From contig JAHZCF010000101.1 in NCBI GenBank assembly GCA_019423005.1, positions 8,641 through 72,640 on the forward strand: 64,000 nucleotides of DNA. The letters run 5' to 3'. Of this stretch, positions 44,325 through 55,695 are shown one piece after another. How positions within the stretch are numbered: position 1 is the stretch's first letter; each line of letters opens with the position of its first letter. This DNA is from Haemophilus sp. (GTDB lineage Bacteria; Pseudomonadota; Gammaproteobacteria; Enterobacterales; Pasteurellaceae). The translations under genes were made by a program, and so were the position numbers. The notes under the pieces were generated by a model. It did not search any database. It saw only the letters and a list, made by a program, of their open reading frames with translations, and was not told where the DNA came from.

Positions 44325-45035
44325 TTATTCATTTACTTGGTAAATCAAGGATTTTTTTATATTTTTTTCGAGTAAATTTTTTCCATTCCAGTGATAAAAG
44401 TGCGGTTGAATTTTTGACTGATTTATAAATGCTGTAAAGTAAAAAGGCAATTCATCCGTAAAGATCAACGCACCTTTCGGACAATAATCTGAATAGATCT
44501 GTTGTGGTTCAGGCAAATGCGTCACACTTGATAACTTCACTATTCCTACGCCTTGTGATTTCAATACAGCTTCACGCAAACACCAACAACGATAAAAGGC
44601 CTGGTCTGCATCAGGCTGTTTATCAAACCAATCTTGTTCTGCTTGTGGCGCAAAATGAGCCATGAGCGCAGAAAAATTCCGTTTTTTGGGAAATTCAATA
44701 TCAATACCGACCGAACTTTTTTCTGATTCATTAATATGCAGCAATACAGCAACCCAATCACCAGAGTGACTAATATTAAAATCAATATTCTCGACGGGAA
44801 ATTGTGGTCTGTCACTTTGTGTACGATAAATTCGCCCTAAAAGTGCGGTTGATTTTCCCGCTGTTTTTAACAACTGCCAAAGTAAAAAATGCGCCAATCG
44901 ACGACATTGATGTCGTTGCGTTATCCGAGAATTTCCCAGCGGTTCTGTACACAAATTTTCAGGGACGAGTTCCCTAGGAATTTCATTAAAAGGAAAAGGT
45001 TGTTGAATATTGGCGTAGGCAATAAAAGTTGTCAT
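44325..45035 (-). CDS. 4'-phosphopantetheinyl transferase (Sfp type)
   Basis: Transfers phosphopantetheine from CoA to carrier-protein serines. The family motifs are SVGIDIEF, with the Mg-binding Asp and Glu, and WCLREAVLKSQG. NISHSGDW is the substrate-binding segment upstream. I prefer ATG at 45035 (MTTFIAYANIQQ; 236 residues): the longer reading from a GTG at 45092 adds a false hydrophobic lead. No carrier-protein or synthase gene is nearby, so it is probably the general enzyme for acyl carrier protein in this group. The gene ends against its terminator. Confidence 0.85.
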   Translation of the reverse strand: MTTFIAYANIQQPFPFNEIPRELVPENLCTEPLGNSRITQRHQCRRLAHFLLWQLLKTAGKSTALLGRIYRTQSDRPQFPVENIDFNISHSGDWVAVLLHINESEKSSVGIDIEFPKKRNFSALMAHFAPQAEQDWFDKQPDADQAFYRCWCLREAVLKSQGVGIVKLSSVTHLPEPQQIYSDYCPKGALIFTDELPFYFTAFINQSKIQPHFYHWNGKNLLEKNIKKSLIYQVNE

Positions 45036-45138
45036 AAAAATAATGAATAAACACGCAAGTTTGATTGCATTATAAAAGGAAATCCACCGCACGCCAACAT
45101 AAGCTAAAACTCATCAAAGCAAGGTGTTAGATTGAAAC

Positions 45139-45154
45139 TGTGAGCAGTTTCACA
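45139..45154 (+). promoter_or_regulatory. CRP-binding palindrome upstream of the PTS permease gene
   Basis: TGTGA-GCAGTT-TCACA at 45139-45154 matches both CRP half-sites perfectly with a 6-base spacer. It lies about 54 bases before the permease start, suited to activation of a sugar PTS gene when cAMP is high. This is read directly from the sequence; occupancy is inferred. Confidence 0.8.
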
Positions 45155-45207
45155 GATTTTTCTTCTCAAATACGTTACATTTCGAAAAAGTAATCACAGG
45201 AGGTTCT

Positions 45208-46701
45208 ATGTTTAAACAACTTCAACAAGTCGGTAAGGCATTCATGTTGCCGATTGCTATTTTGCCTGCTGCGGGTCTTTTACTCGGGATCGGTGGGGCG
45301 CTTTCCAATAAAGCAACGGTACAAGCCTATCCAATTTTAAATAATGAGGCACTGCAAGGTCTGTTTCAGATTATGTCAGCAGCCGGTAGCGTGGTGTTCG
45401 CTAATTTAGCCTTATTATTGTGTATTGGTTTAGGTATCGGCTTAGCCAAACGTGACAAAGGCGTTGCTGCTCTCGCTGCGGTTGTCGGCTATCTTATTAT
45501 GACGGGTACCATTGCCGCATTAATTCCGATTTTCTCTCCTGATGTAAAAAGTATTGATACAGGTGTGATTGGTGCATTGGTAATGGGCTTGATTACCGTT
45601 AAATTACACAATCGCTATCACAACATCCAATTACCACAAGTATTAGGTTTCTTCGGCGGTTCTCGCTTTGTACCAATCGTGACGGCTTTTTCAGCTATTT
45701 TTGTTGGATTAGTTTTCTTCCTCATTTGGCCAACTTTCCAACAATGGCTTGTCTCTGCTGGTAAAAGCATCGCATCCATGGGAACCTTTGGAACATTCTT
45801 ATACGGTTTCTTAATGCGATTATCTGGCGCGGTTGGCTTACATCACATGATTTATCCACTATTTTGGTATTCTGAATTAGGTGGTGTAGAAATGGTCAAT
45901 GGCGAGATGATTGTTGGTGCACAAAAAATCTTTTTTGCTCAATTAGCAGATCCAAATCACCATGGTTTATTTACTGAAGGGACGCGTTTCTTTGCCGGCC
46001 GTTTTGATACCATGATGTTTGGCTTACCAGCTGCCTGTTTAGCTATGTATCACTGTGTACCGAAAAAACGTCGTGCACAAATTGGTGGTTTATTCCTTGG
46101 TGCAGCCCTAACATCATTCATTACCGGCATTACTGAACCTATCGAGTTTATGTTCTTGTTTGTTGCACCATGGCTTTATGTATTCCACGCATTCTTAGAC
46201 GGTGTATCTTTCTTTATTGCCGATTATTTAAATATCTCTATCGGGAATACTTTCTCTGGTGGTTTTATTGATTTCTTGCTCTTCGGTATCTTACAAGGTG
46301 ATGAAAATACCCATTGGTTGCGTGTCATTTTCGTGGGAATTCCTTGGGCGCTGCTCTATTATTTCTCTTTCGTTTTCTTGATTCGCATCTTTAATGTGAT
46401 GACGCCAGGACGCGGTGAAGAAACCGAAGAAAATGTAGAACAAGAAACAAGTTCACTTACTGAAAATGCACATAAAATTATTGCAGCATTAGGTAGTGCT
46501 GAAAATATTGAAAACGTGGATGCGTGTATTACTCGCTTACGTGTTTCTGTTAAGGATGTCAAAGCCGTTGATAAAGCCACATTGAAAAAATTAGGTGCGA
46601 TTGATGTGCTTGAAGTCGGCGGTGGCGTACAAGCCATTTTCGGTGCCAAAGCCGTACTCTACAAGAGTGAAGTGAATCAAATCTTAGGAAAAGAAGATTA
46701 A
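45208..46701 (+). CDS. ptsG: PTS glucose-family permease EIICB
   Basis: A 497-residue protein. The EIIC domain (about 1-395) has eight or more membrane helices, starting FKQLQQVGKAFMLPIAILPA, and the conserved GITEPIEFMFLFVAPWLY. The EIIB domain (about 410-497) carries the phosphorylated Cys440 in DACITRLRVSVKD. No EIIA domain is attached, so it depends on a separate EIIA. AGGAGG precedes the ATG. The glucose, maltose and N-acetylglucosamine permeases of this family look alike, so the substrate is not certain. A CRP site lies upstream and a bidirectional terminator downstream. Confidence 0.8.
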   Translation: MFKQLQQVGKAFMLPIAILPAAGLLLGIGGALSNKATVQAYPILNNEALQGLFQIMSAAGSVVFANLALLLCIGLGIGLAKRDKGVAALAAVVGYLIMTGTIAALIPIFSPDVKSIDTGVIGALVMGLITVKLHNRYHNIQLPQVLGFFGGSRFVPIVTAFSAIFVGLVFFLIWPTFQQWLVSAGKSIASMGTFGTFLYGFLMRLSGAVGLHHMIYPLFWYSELGGVEMVNGEMIVGAQKIFFAQLADPNHHGLFTEGTRFFAGRFDTMMFGLPAACLAMYHCVPKKRRAQIGGLFLGAALTSFITGITEPIEFMFLFVAPWLYVFHAFLDGVSFFIADYLNISIGNTFSGGFIDFLLFGILQGDENTHWLRVIFVGIPWALLYYFSFVFLIRIFNVMTPGRGEETEENVEQETSSLTENAHKIIAALGSAENIENVDACITRLRVSVKDVKAVDKATLKKLGAIDVLEVGGGVQAIFGAKAVLYKSEVNQILGKED

Positions 46702-46748
46702 CTCCTAAAAATAAGGGGCGTTTATCCCGTCCTTTTGAGTAACAAAAC

Positions 46749-46778
46749 AAAAGTGCGGTCAAAATCAACCGCACTTTT
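46749..46778. terminator. Bidirectional uptake-signal terminator between the PTS gene and thrC
   Basis: AAAAGTGCGGT (46749-46759) pairs with ACCGCACTTTT (46768-46778) around 8 bases, with flanking A and T runs. It serves both converging transcripts. Confidence 0.85.
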
Positions 46779-46781
46779 TTA

Positions 46782-48056
46782 CTATTTCAACAAATATGCA
46801 CGTAATTGTGCAAAATCGTCATCCATTTCATCAGAAAGTAATGGCAATTTATTGTGTTTATCCAACGCTTCTGGCAATGGAAGATCGAGCGAAAGAATAC
46901 GCTCAACAGACTCTTTAAATTTCGCTGGATGTGCCGTACATAAGAAAATACCGGTTTCATCCGCTTTAAGTTGGTCTTTCAATACTTGATAGGCGATCGC
47001 ACCGTGTGGTTCACATAAATAACCTTTTTCGTACATCGCTTTTAAAGTTTCTTCTGTTTCGCCATCGCTTAACATACCTGAACCTAAATCACTTAAATTC
47101 CAGCCATTGCGTTTGAATAGTTCTTCTACACGTGGCCAGTTGTTCGGACGACTGACATCCATCGCATTAGAAAGCGTGGCTACCGTCGCTTTAGGTGCCC
47201 AGTTACCTGATTCTAAATAACGTGGCACTGTGTCGTTCGCATTGGTTGATGCAATAAAGCGTTTAATTGGTAAACCTAATGTTTTTGCAGTTAAACCTGC
47301 GGTTAAGTTACCAAAGTTACCACTTGGTACAGAAACTACGACATTACCACGTTTTTCTTTTGGTAATTGCGCTACCGCTTCAAAGTAATAACACACTTGC
47401 GCTAATAAACGGCTAATGTTGATAGAGTTTGCTGAGTTTAAACCAATCGCTTGACGTAGTTCTGCATCATCAAACGCTTGTTTGACTAACGCTTGGCAGG
47501 CATCAAAATCACCATTAATCGCAACAGTGCTAATATTGCCCCCTAAAGTACAAAAGAGCTTTTCTTGTAATGGGCTGATTTTGCCTTTCGGATATAAAAT
47601 CACCACATTGATGTTTTCTAGCCCATAAAATGCGTGGGCAACTGCAGCACCGGTATCACCGGATGTTGCCGTTAAAATAGTAATTTTGCCATCACCACGC
47701 ACTGCAGCGAGCGCCTGTGCCATAAAACGACCACCAAAGTCTTTAAATGCTAAAGTTGGTCCATGGAATAATTCAAGGGCATAAATATTGTCTTCTACTT
47801 TTTCTAACGGTGCAGGAAAAGTAAATGCATTTTTCACCATTGCATCTAATGTTGCTTTCGGTAGTTCTTCACCGATTAATGCGCCAAGAATTTTTTGGCT
47901 ACGTTCAACCAGTGGTAAGGCTAATAACTCATCAATATTAGTTAAAGTTGGAATAGTTTCTGGAAAGAACAAACCTTGATCTTTGCCAAGTCCTTGACGT
48001 ACTGCTTGCGCAAAATTTACTTGTTCTTCGGGGTGTTTAATGTTGTACAAATTCAT
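46782..48056 (-). CDS. thrC: Threonine synthase ThrC
   Basis: A 424-residue PLP enzyme that converts O-phosphohomoserine to threonine. The PLP lysine lies in FHGPTLAFKDFGGRF (about 94-108) and the phosphate loop in SVPSGNFGNLTAG. Length and start (NLYNIKHPEEQVNFAQA) are normal. It is the last gene of thrABC, 77 bases after thrB, with a small hairpin between them. Confidence 0.97.
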   Translation of the reverse strand: MNLYNIKHPEEQVNFAQAVRQGLGKDQGLFFPETIPTLTNIDELLALPLVERSQKILGALIGEELPKATLDAMVKNAFTFPAPLEKVEDNIYALELFHGPTLAFKDFGGRFMAQALAAVRGDGKITILTATSGDTGAAVAHAFYGLENINVVILYPKGKISPLQEKLFCTLGGNISTVAINGDFDACQALVKQAFDDAELRQAIGLNSANSINISRLLAQVCYYFEAVAQLPKEKRGNVVVSVPSGNFGNLTAGLTAKTLGLPIKRFIASTNANDTVPRYLESGNWAPKATVATLSNAMDVSRPNNWPRVEELFKRNGWNLSDLGSGMLSDGETEETLKAMYEKGYLCEPHGAIAYQVLKDQLKADETGIFLCTAHPAKFKESVERILSLDLPLPEALDKHNKLPLLSDEMDDDFAQLRAYLLK

Positions 48057-48094
48057 TGTATATCCGTTAATTATAGAGTTTTAATAAAATGGTA

Positions 48095-48120
48095 TTCCCC
48101 TCTTAATAAGAAGAGGGGAA
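48095..48120. repeat. CCCTCTT-type palindrome between thrB and thrC
   Basis: TTCCCCTCTT (48095-48104) pairs with AAGAGGGGAA (48111-48120) across 6 bases. Similar small palindromes occur at 58903 and 63618, all in leftward operon gaps. It could tune thrC level by partial termination or mRNA processing. Confidence 0.7.
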
Positions 48121-48133
48121 GATGATTGACTGC

Positions 48134-49078
48134 TTAACCTAGCTCTCTCGCGCCATCATTATCAACCTTACAAACATGAACAAAGCCTTCATTGTTTTGT
48201 AAATAATGATTTTCTAAATAAGTCGCCAGTTTTGTTGCCGTTTGTAAATCGGGTGCAATGGAGAAAATCGTTGGACCAGAACCTGAAATTCCCGTCGCTA
48301 ATGCGCCTAAATCACGAGTAGCTTGTTTCACTTCTGCGAAATTTGGTAATAAAGCCTCACGATAAGGTTCTGCAATCACATCTTTCATCATCATCGCTGC
48401 AAGGTTTTCTTGATGCGTGTGACATGCGTGCACAAAGCCACCTAAATGACGACCATGAGAAATTACATCCTGACGCGTATAGCTTTTCGGTAAAATTGCA
48501 CGCGCTTCAGCGGTTGAAACCTCAATGCCTGGATAAGCTAAGACCCAATACCAATTATCAAAAAATGGCAGTTTTTGGCAAATGTTACCGAGGGATTGTA
48601 CCATAAATTGCACACCGCCTAGGTAACAAGGTGCCACATTATCATAATGGATCGAGCCTGAAATACGCCCCTCTAGCTCTCCCATCATCTCTAACAATTC
48701 CATTTTTGAGAATGGTTCATCGTGGAATTTATTTAATGCCACTAATGCAGCCACGATAGAGCACGCACTTGACCCCAAGCCCGAACCAATCGGCATATTT
48801 TTCTCAAGGGTCAAACGCAATGGTTTGACTCTCATATTGCGTAATTTTAATTGCTCACTAAACAGCACATAGGCCTGATACACGATATTTTTTTGCGGCT
48901 CTTTTGGCAATTTACGCACAAAATAGCCCGCACTTTCGAGCTCAAAGCCACTTGGAATAGACTCAATCTGTACAACATCACCTAATAACGAACCATCAAT
49001 CGGTGAAATGGCTGCACCTAACGTGTCAAACCCTACACTAATATTTGCACTCGATGCCGGCGCATAAATTCTTAACAT
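48134..49078 (-). CDS. thrB: Homoserine kinase ThrB
   Basis: A 314-residue GHMP kinase that phosphorylates homoserine. The ATP loop is [20 protein letters not shown] (about 95-114), and [13 protein letters not shown] near 250 is the third GHMP motif. Normal length. It follows thrA by 12 bases in the thr operon. Confidence 0.97.
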   Translation of the reverse strand: MLRIYAPASSANISVGFDTLGAAISPIDGSLLGDVVQIESIPSGFELESAGYFVRKLPKEPQKNIVYQAYVLFSEQLKLRNMRVKPLRLTLEKNMPIGSGLGSSACSIVAALVALNKFHDEPFSKMELLEMMGELEGRISGSIHYDNVAPCYLGGVQFMVQSLGNICQKLPFFDNWYWVLAYPGIEVSTAEARAILPKSYTRQDVISHGRHLGGFVHACHTHQENLAAMMMKDVIAEPYREALLPNFAEVKQATRDLGALATGISGSGPTIFSIAPDLQTATKLATYLENHYLQNNEGFVHVCKVDNDGARELG

Positions 49079-49090
49079 GTTATGTCCTTT

Positions 49091-51538
49091 TTAGTGGTGT
49101 AATGTTCTTAAAATATCCGCAAAGATACCCGCTGCAGTCACGGCATTACCCGCACCGTAACCGCGTAATAACAACGGAATTGGTTGATAATACCGAGTGT
49201 AAAATGCAAGGGCATTTTCACCATCTTTCACCTTATACAATGGATTATTTTGATCCACCGCGATGATTGACACTTTGCAGTGGCCATCTTTAATTTGTCC
49301 TACGTAGCGCAATACTTTGCCTTCCGCTTTCGCGGCTTCAACGCGTGCTTTAAATTCCGCATCTAATTGTGGCAACATCGCCATAAATTCATCAGCTGAT
49401 TTGCCTTCAGAGAAGCCTTTCGGTAACACGCCTTCCACTTCCACATCGGAAAGCTCAAGTTCTAGACCCGCTTCACGCGCTAAAATAAGCAATTTACGTG
49501 CCACATCTTGACCCGATAAATCATCACGAGGATCTGGCTCTGTAAAGCCTTTTTCACGTGCAAGTGCGGTCACTTCTGAAAGAGAAAGTCCTTCTTCTAA
49601 TTTACCGAAGATGAAAGAAAGTGAGCCCGACAAAATGCCTTCGAAATACTCAAGCTCATCACCCGCTGCCAATAAATTCTGTAAGTTTTCGATAACCGGT
49701 AAGCCAGCGCCTACGTTGGTTTCGTACAGGAATTTATGTTGGCTTGCTTGTGCATTGCGACGTAATTCGTGGTAATAGGCTAATTCACGCGTATTCGCTT
49801 TTTTATTTGGGGTTACCACATGGAAGCCTTCTTTTAATGCGCGCGCATAAAGCCCAGCGACCGATTCAGCTGTTGTACAATCTACGAAGACTGGGTTCAC
49901 TACGTGGTGTAATTTAATGAAAGATAACAAAACATCGAAATCAGAAGGTTGGGTCGCATTTTCAAGATCCACTTTCCAATTATCTAAATTTAATCCGTTT
50001 TCATCTAAAAGCATTTTGGTTGAATTCGCTAACGCACAAACTCGGATTTCAATGTCCTTCTTTGCAAGATACTCTTTTTGCTGCTTGATTTGCTCAATCA
50101 ACTCGCCGCCAACACCACCTACACCGACTAGAAACATATCAACAACTTTTTTGTTATTAAAAAGCGCTTGGTGAGTGGCTTTCACAGCTTCAATCGCTTT
50201 ATTTTGCGCCACTACCGCTGAAATTGAACGCTCAGAAGAACCCTGTGCAATTGCGACTAAGCTGATATTCGCTTGTGCCAATGCAGAGAAGAAACGAGCC
50301 GCGATACCTTTAGCTTGTTTCATACCATCACCTACAACTGAAATGATAGAAAGATCTTTTGCAACTTCAATAGGTTCTAAGTCATGCGCTTTTAATTCTG
50401 TCGCAAACTCTTGTTCTAAAACCGCTTTTGCTGCATCCGCTGATTTCACTGGTACACAGAAACTAATGCTGTATTCAGAGGACGATTGCGTAATTAAAAT
50501 AACTGAAATACCGGCTTTTGACATCGCTGAAAATACACGCGCAGCCATCCCCACCATACCTTGCATACCAGGACCTGAAACATTGAACATTGCCACGTTA
50601 TCAAGGTTAGTAATCCCTTTTACCTGTAACCCTTCAGATTTCACATGACCATCAATTATTGAACCTGGTGCAGATGAATTACCGGTATTTTTAATCACAC
50701 AAGGGATTTGTTTTGGTAATAATGGACCAATTGTACGTGGATGGATCACTTTCGCGCCAAAATAAGAAAGCTCCATCGCTTCACGGTAAGAAAGGCTTGG
50801 TAATAAACGAGCATCTGGCACTAAACGTGGGTCACAAGTATAAACGCCATCTACATCAGTCCAAATTTCACAAACAGACGCATCTAAACAAGCGGCTAAA
50901 CAGGCGGCTGAATAATCAGAACCATTACGGCCTAATAACACTAATTCACCTTTATCATTACATGCGGTAAAACCAGCCATTAAAACGACTTTATCTTTAC
51001 CGATACTTTTCGCATCAACGCGTTTTGTCGATTCGTCAATATCAACTGAAGATTCTAAGTAACCACCTTGTGCTAATAATTGCTTAACCGGATCTACAAT
51101 GTGAACACTATACCCACGTGCTTCAAACCATGCTTTCATCATGGCAATCGATAATTTTTCACCTCGGCAGTCAATGGTTGCTTTAACTTTATCTTCTACT
51201 TTGCCTGCTTGGCGAATTTCTTCTAATAAGCCTTTAATTTGAGCAAATTCTGCATCAATGAGGGCTTTAGTCCCTGCAAGATCAAATTTATTATTTTCAG
51301 CGTGTAAACCATTAATGATGTTATAGAAAATCTCAATGGCTTCGTTAAAGTGGGTATCAGTAGGTTGGTTTAATGCGGCTTTTTCAGAGAGGGCAACAAG
51401 ATGGTTAGTAATTTTTGCAGGAGCAGATAAGACACCGGCAGCCTGCTCTTCCAAATGAGCTTTTTCGATTAATTGAGCCGCTTGCGAGAAACGCTCAGGG
51501 TTGGCTAATGAAGTGCCACCAAATTTTAATACGCGCAT
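49091..51538 (-). CDS. thrA: Bifunctional aspartokinase I/homoserine dehydrogenase I ThrA
   Basis: An 815-residue fusion enzyme. Residues 1-280 are aspartokinase ([32 protein letters not shown]). Two ACT regions at about 310-460 bind threonine for feedback inhibition. Residues of about 465-815 are homoserine dehydrogenase ([16 protein letters not shown] for NAD(P); later [18 protein letters not shown]). It catalyses the first and third steps from aspartate to threonine. Expression is controlled by the thrL attenuator upstream. Confidence 0.97.
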   Translation of the reverse strand: MRVLKFGGTSLANPERFSQAAQLIEKAHLEEQAAGVLSAPAKITNHLVALSEKAALNQPTDTHFNEAIEIFYNIINGLHAENNKFDLAGTKALIDAEFAQIKGLLEEIRQAGKVEDKVKATIDCRGEKLSIAMMKAWFEARGYSVHIVDPVKQLLAQGGYLESSVDIDESTKRVDAKSIGKDKVVLMAGFTACNDKGELVLLGRNGSDYSAACLAACLDASVCEIWTDVDGVYTCDPRLVPDARLLPSLSYREAMELSYFGAKVIHPRTIGPLLPKQIPCVIKNTGNSSAPGSIIDGHVKSEGLQVKGITNLDNVAMFNVSGPGMQGMVGMAARVFSAMSKAGISVILITQSSSEYSISFCVPVKSADAAKAVLEQEFATELKAHDLEPIEVAKDLSIISVVGDGMKQAKGIAARFFSALAQANISLVAIAQGSSERSISAVVAQNKAIEAVKATHQALFNNKKVVDMFLVGVGGVGGELIEQIKQQKEYLAKKDIEIRVCALANSTKMLLDENGLNLDNWKVDLENATQPSDFDVLLSFIKLHHVVNPVFVDCTTAESVAGLYARALKEGFHVVTPNKKANTRELAYYHELRRNAQASQHKFLYETNVGAGLPVIENLQNLLAAGDELEYFEGILSGSLSFIFGKLEEGLSLSEVTALAREKGFTEPDPRDDLSGQDVARKLLILAREAGLELELSDVEVEGVLPKGFSEGKSADEFMAMLPQLDAEFKARVEAAKAEGKVLRYVGQIKDGHCKVSIIAVDQNNPLYKVKDGENALAFYTRYYQPIPLLLRGYGAGNAVTAAGIFADILRTLHH

Positions 51539-51575
51539 GATAATATCCTCAGATGTTGTGATTTTTAAATACTAA

Positions 51576-51605
51576 AAAACCCGCACTAGACTGAATGCGG
51601 GTTTT
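51576..51605 (-). terminator. thr operon attenuator terminator
   Basis: AAAACCCGCA (51576-51585) pairs with TGCGGGTTTT (51596-51605), a 10-bp GC-cored stem followed leftward by a U-run, placed between the thrL stop and the thrA start. This is the classical attenuator position. Confidence 0.9.
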
Positions 51606-51626
51606 CTTGATCCTGTTTGTTACGCA

Positions 51627-51698
51627 CTAACCCGCCCCATTAATGGTCGTAATGGTCATAATAATGGTGGTAATCGTGAAAGTGCGGTTATTTTTCAT
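51627..51698 (-). CDS. thrL: thr operon leader peptide ThrL
   Basis: A 23-residue reading frame: MKNNRTFTITTIIMTITTINGAG. Seven Thr and five Ile codons cluster in the middle, and the NGAG end matches the E. coli leader. Both threonine and isoleucine supply would govern ribosome stalling and so readthrough of the attenuator at 51576. The frame is too short for routine gene calling. An uptake-signal core lies within its 5' codons (reading NNRTF). Confidence 0.93.
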   Translation of the reverse strand: MKNNRTFTITTIIMTITTINGAG

Positions 51699-51729
51699 TG
51701 TATTTTAACCTTGAAAAAAGATGTGTTTA

Positions 51730-51758
51730 GAAATACCGAAAAAGCGCGAGCTTGTCAA
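51730..51758 (-). promoter_or_regulatory. Predicted thr operon promoter
   Basis: Leftward TTGACA (51753-51758) and TATTTC (51730-51735) are separated by 17 bases. The -35 is perfect and the -10 weak. It lies about 32 bases before the thrL start. The rest of the gap to yggS holds the rightward yggS promoter, perhaps using TAGAAT at 51809. Confidence 0.6.
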
Positions 51759-51846
51759 ACATAAAATCAAAAAAATGAAGATTTTTTCTAAAAATCATCG
51801 CTTTGGTGTAGAATGAAGAGAGTTTCACATTGGTTAGGAAGGAATT

Positions 51847-52551
51847 ATGACAATTCAACAAGCACTCGAAACCATCCATCAAAAAATCCAAGCCTCCACT
51901 CAACTTGCACATCGTCCTGAAAATGCGGTCACTTTATTAGCCGTTTCTAAAACCAAACCTAATGAAGCGATTTTAGAAGCCTATCAAGCCGGACAAAAAG
52001 CATTTGGGGAGAACTACGTTCAAGAAGGCGTAGATAAAATTCAGTATTTTGAAGCACAGAATATTCAACTTGAATGGCATTTTATTGGGCCACTACAATC
52101 TAATAAAACGCGTCTTGTAGCAGAACATTTCGATTGGATGCAAACATTAGAACGTGCAAAAATTGCCGATCGTTTAAATGAACAACGTCCTGCCAATAAA
52201 GCCCCTTTGAATGTTTTAATTCAAATAAATATCAGTGATGAAGCGAGTAAATCAGGCATTCAGCCGAGTGAAATGATTGAGCTTGCAAAACACATTGAAA
52301 ATCTACCGTACTTACGTTTACGTGGATTAATGGCTATCCCTGCTCCAACAGATAATATTGCTGAACAAGAAGCGGCCTTTAGCCAAATGGAACAATTATT
52401 TGAGCAGCTTAAAGTCGCTTTCCCTCATCAGCAAATTGATACGCTTTCTATGGGGATGACCGATGACATGCAAACTGCCATTAAATGTGGCTCGACCATG
52501 GTGCGTATTGGCACAGCCATTTTTGGGGCGAGAGATTATTCGAAAAAATAA
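51847..52551 (+). CDS. yggS: PLP homeostasis protein YggS (PLPBP family)
   Basis: A 234-residue single-domain alanine-racemase-like fold. The PLP lysine is in LLAVSKTKPNEAILEAY (about 33-49) and the phosphate-binding segment is MGMTDDMQTAIKCGSTMVRIG near the end. It buffers free PLP in the cytoplasm and has no known enzymatic activity. AGGAAGGA precedes the ATG. The neighbouring thrC also uses PLP, but the genes are divergent. Confidence 0.95.
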   Translation: MTIQQALETIHQKIQASTQLAHRPENAVTLLAVSKTKPNEAILEAYQAGQKAFGENYVQEGVDKIQYFEAQNIQLEWHFIGPLQSNKTRLVAEHFDWMQTLERAKIADRLNEQRPANKAPLNVLIQINISDEASKSGIQPSEMIELAKHIENLPYLRLRGLMAIPAPTDNIAEQEAAFSQMEQLFEQLKVAFPHQQIDTLSMGMTDDMQTAIKCGSTMVRIGTAIFGARDYSKK

Positions 52552-52568
52552 TGAATAGAAAATAAAAA

Positions 52569-52588
52569 AGCGGTCAAAATTGACCGCT
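52569..52588. terminator. Bidirectional terminator between yggS and murA
   Basis: AGCGGTCAA (52569-52577) pairs with TTGACCGCT (52580-52588), a 9-bp stem with 2-base centre flanked by A-run and T-run. It resembles an uptake signal pair but lacks the full core. Confidence 0.85.
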
Positions 52589-52607
52589 CTTTTTTATCTG
52601 GATTTAA

Positions 52608-54154
<1,547 letters not shown>

Positions 54155-54167
54155 TCGGATTTCCGTT

Positions 54168-54503
54168 TTAATTATGGTCGATAAAAGTGCTAATCCAATG
54201 AGATAAATTCACTAAATCAGCAAGGGTTAATAACTGTTCTGGAGGGTTTATCAACCGCACTTTTTTATTTGGTAACTGCTCACAATCGTGTAGAAAATCA
54301 CACAATAATGCAAAACCAGCAGAATCAATTCGTTTAATATTCGTTAAATCAAATTCAATGATACTTTGATTCGTTAGTTTTTCTGATAAAAAAGAAGCAC
54401 GTTGCTGCCATAATGGTAACAACGTGTTGCGGGATAGCTCCCCCGATAATTGGAGAGCTATCTTATCATTATTTTGGATTAAATCCCACTTTAACGCAGT
54501 CAT
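54168..54503 (-). CDS. mlaB: Phospholipid transport regulator MlaB (STAS domain)
   Basis: A 111-residue STAS-domain protein. The motif IKRIDSAGFALLCDFLHDC (about 54-72) includes the conserved Ser/Ala site of anti-sigma-antagonist-like folds. MlaB binds MlaF and is needed for ATPase activity of the MlaFEDB complex. It starts 5 bases after mlaC. Confidence 0.93.
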   Translation of the reverse strand: MTALKWDLIQNNDKIALQLSGELSRNTLLPLWQQRASFLSEKLTNQSIIEFDLTNIKRIDSAGFALLCDFLHDCEQLPNKKVRLINPPEQLLTLADLVNLSHWISTFIDHN

Positions 54504-54507
54504 TCGC

Positions 54508-55155
54508 TTATTTGCTCAATGTCACGGGTGCTGCGGCAGATTTTTGAATTTGAGCTGTTAAAGCATCAATACCTTGTTGACGTAAAATACCGCTCCATTC
54601 GTTTTGTTTGGTGACAACCATGCTCACGCCTTCTGCAACCATGTCATAAGCTTGCCATTCGCCAGTTTTACTGTTTTTACGCCATTTGAAATCTAACTTG
54701 ATTGGCGCTTGTCCACCATTTTGCACGATGTTTACACGAATGCTTACAAGGTTTTTGTCGCCTACTTCTTTAGCCGGTTCAATTTGAATATTTTGATCGG
54801 TGTAAGCGGTTAACACTTGCGCGTAAGCTTGTTCGATAAAATCGCTGAATGCTTTAAAGAATTTTTCACGTTGTTCTGGCGTGGTTGATTTGAAGTGTGA
54901 ACCTAACACCAAAGAACCTGCATAATTTACTTGCACGTAAGGTAATAAATCGTTACGCACGATGGTACGTAAATAATTTGGATCCTTTTTAATTTTTGCC
55001 TGATTGTTTTTGATATCAGCAAATAACTTATCTGATGCTTGTTGCATCAACACATAAGGGCTCGTTTCTGCACGTACAGTTTGAGTCACAAAAAGTGCAG
55101 TCACTGCAAATGCCATTACGCTAAACCATTTTTTAAACTGAATAAATTTCATCAT
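54508..55155 (-). CDS. mlaC: Periplasmic phospholipid shuttle MlaC
   Basis: A 215-residue protein with a signal peptide (about 1-29, ending VRA). The MlaC fold is recognised from DLLPYVQVNYAGSLVLGSHF and FFKAFSDFIEQAYAQVLTAY. It ferries phospholipids between the outer-membrane MlaA complex and the inner-membrane MlaFEDB complex. No mlaA is visible in the window. Confidence 0.95.
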   Translation of the reverse strand: MMKFIQFKKWFSVMAFAVTALFVTQTVRAETSPYVLMQQASDKLFADIKNNQAKIKKDPNYLRTIVRNDLLPYVQVNYAGSLVLGSHFKSTTPEQREKFFKAFSDFIEQAYAQVLTAYTDQNIQIEPAKEVGDKNLVSIRVNIVQNGGQAPIKLDFKWRKNSKTGEWQAYDMVAEGVSMVVTKQNEWSGILRQQGIDALTAQIQKSAAAPVTLSK

Positions 55156-55176
55156 AAATCTCCTAAATAAAGATTA

Positions 55177-55683
55177 TTATTTGGCTTCAGGTTCTGCTTT
55201 TTCAGCATTGCCGTCTGCTTTTTTATCACCGTAAAGGAACTGACCGATTAAATCTTCCAATACCATTGCGGATTTTGTGTCTTGAATTTGGCTACCGTTT
55301 TTTAACATCGCGGTTTCACCATCATCAAAGCCCATAGTTAAGGCGATATATTGTTCGCCCAATAATCCCGATGTTTTGATCGATAACGAACTGTTTTCCG
55401 GAATTTCTTTATATTCTTCATTAATCGCAATACTGACTTTTGGCAAGTAAGATTTTTCGTCTAATGTAATGTCAGACACACGACCAATCACTACCCCACC
55501 TAGTTTAAGTGGTGCACGGACTTTTAGTCCACCAATATTGTCAAAAGTTGCAGTCACTGTGTAAGATTTTGTTTCACCAAAACCTTGCACATTCGCTACA
55601 CGTAAGCCTAAAAACACTAACGCGGCGATACCAAGTAGTAAAAATAACCCTACCCAAAATTCATATTTAATTGTTTGTCGCAT
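55177..55683 (-). CDS. mlaD: Phospholipid transport MCE protein MlaD
   Basis: A 168-residue MCE-domain protein: one N-terminal membrane helix (about 9-28), then the domain with FDNIGGLKVRAPLKLGGVVI and SLSIKTSGLLGEQYIALTMG. Hexamers form the periplasmic ring that receives lipid from MlaC. The C-terminal tail is Glu/Lys/Ala rich. Confidence 0.95.
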   Translation of the reverse strand: MRQTIKYEFWVGLFLLLGIAALVFLGLRVANVQGFGETKSYTVTATFDNIGGLKVRAPLKLGGVVIGRVSDITLDEKSYLPKVSIAINEEYKEIPENSSLSIKTSGLLGEQYIALTMGFDDGETAMLKNGSQIQDTKSAMVLEDLIGQFLYGDKKADGNAEKAEPEAK

Positions 55684-55695
55684 AAAAATACCCTT

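Noticed and set aside
45036..45092. Longer N-terminus of the phosphopantetheinyl transferase
   Set aside because: It starts with GTG, adds a hydrophobic segment unlike this soluble family and lacks a ribosome site.
50175..50648. 157-codon frame on the plus strand inside thrA
   Set aside because: Antisense shadow of a strongly conserved enzyme gene.
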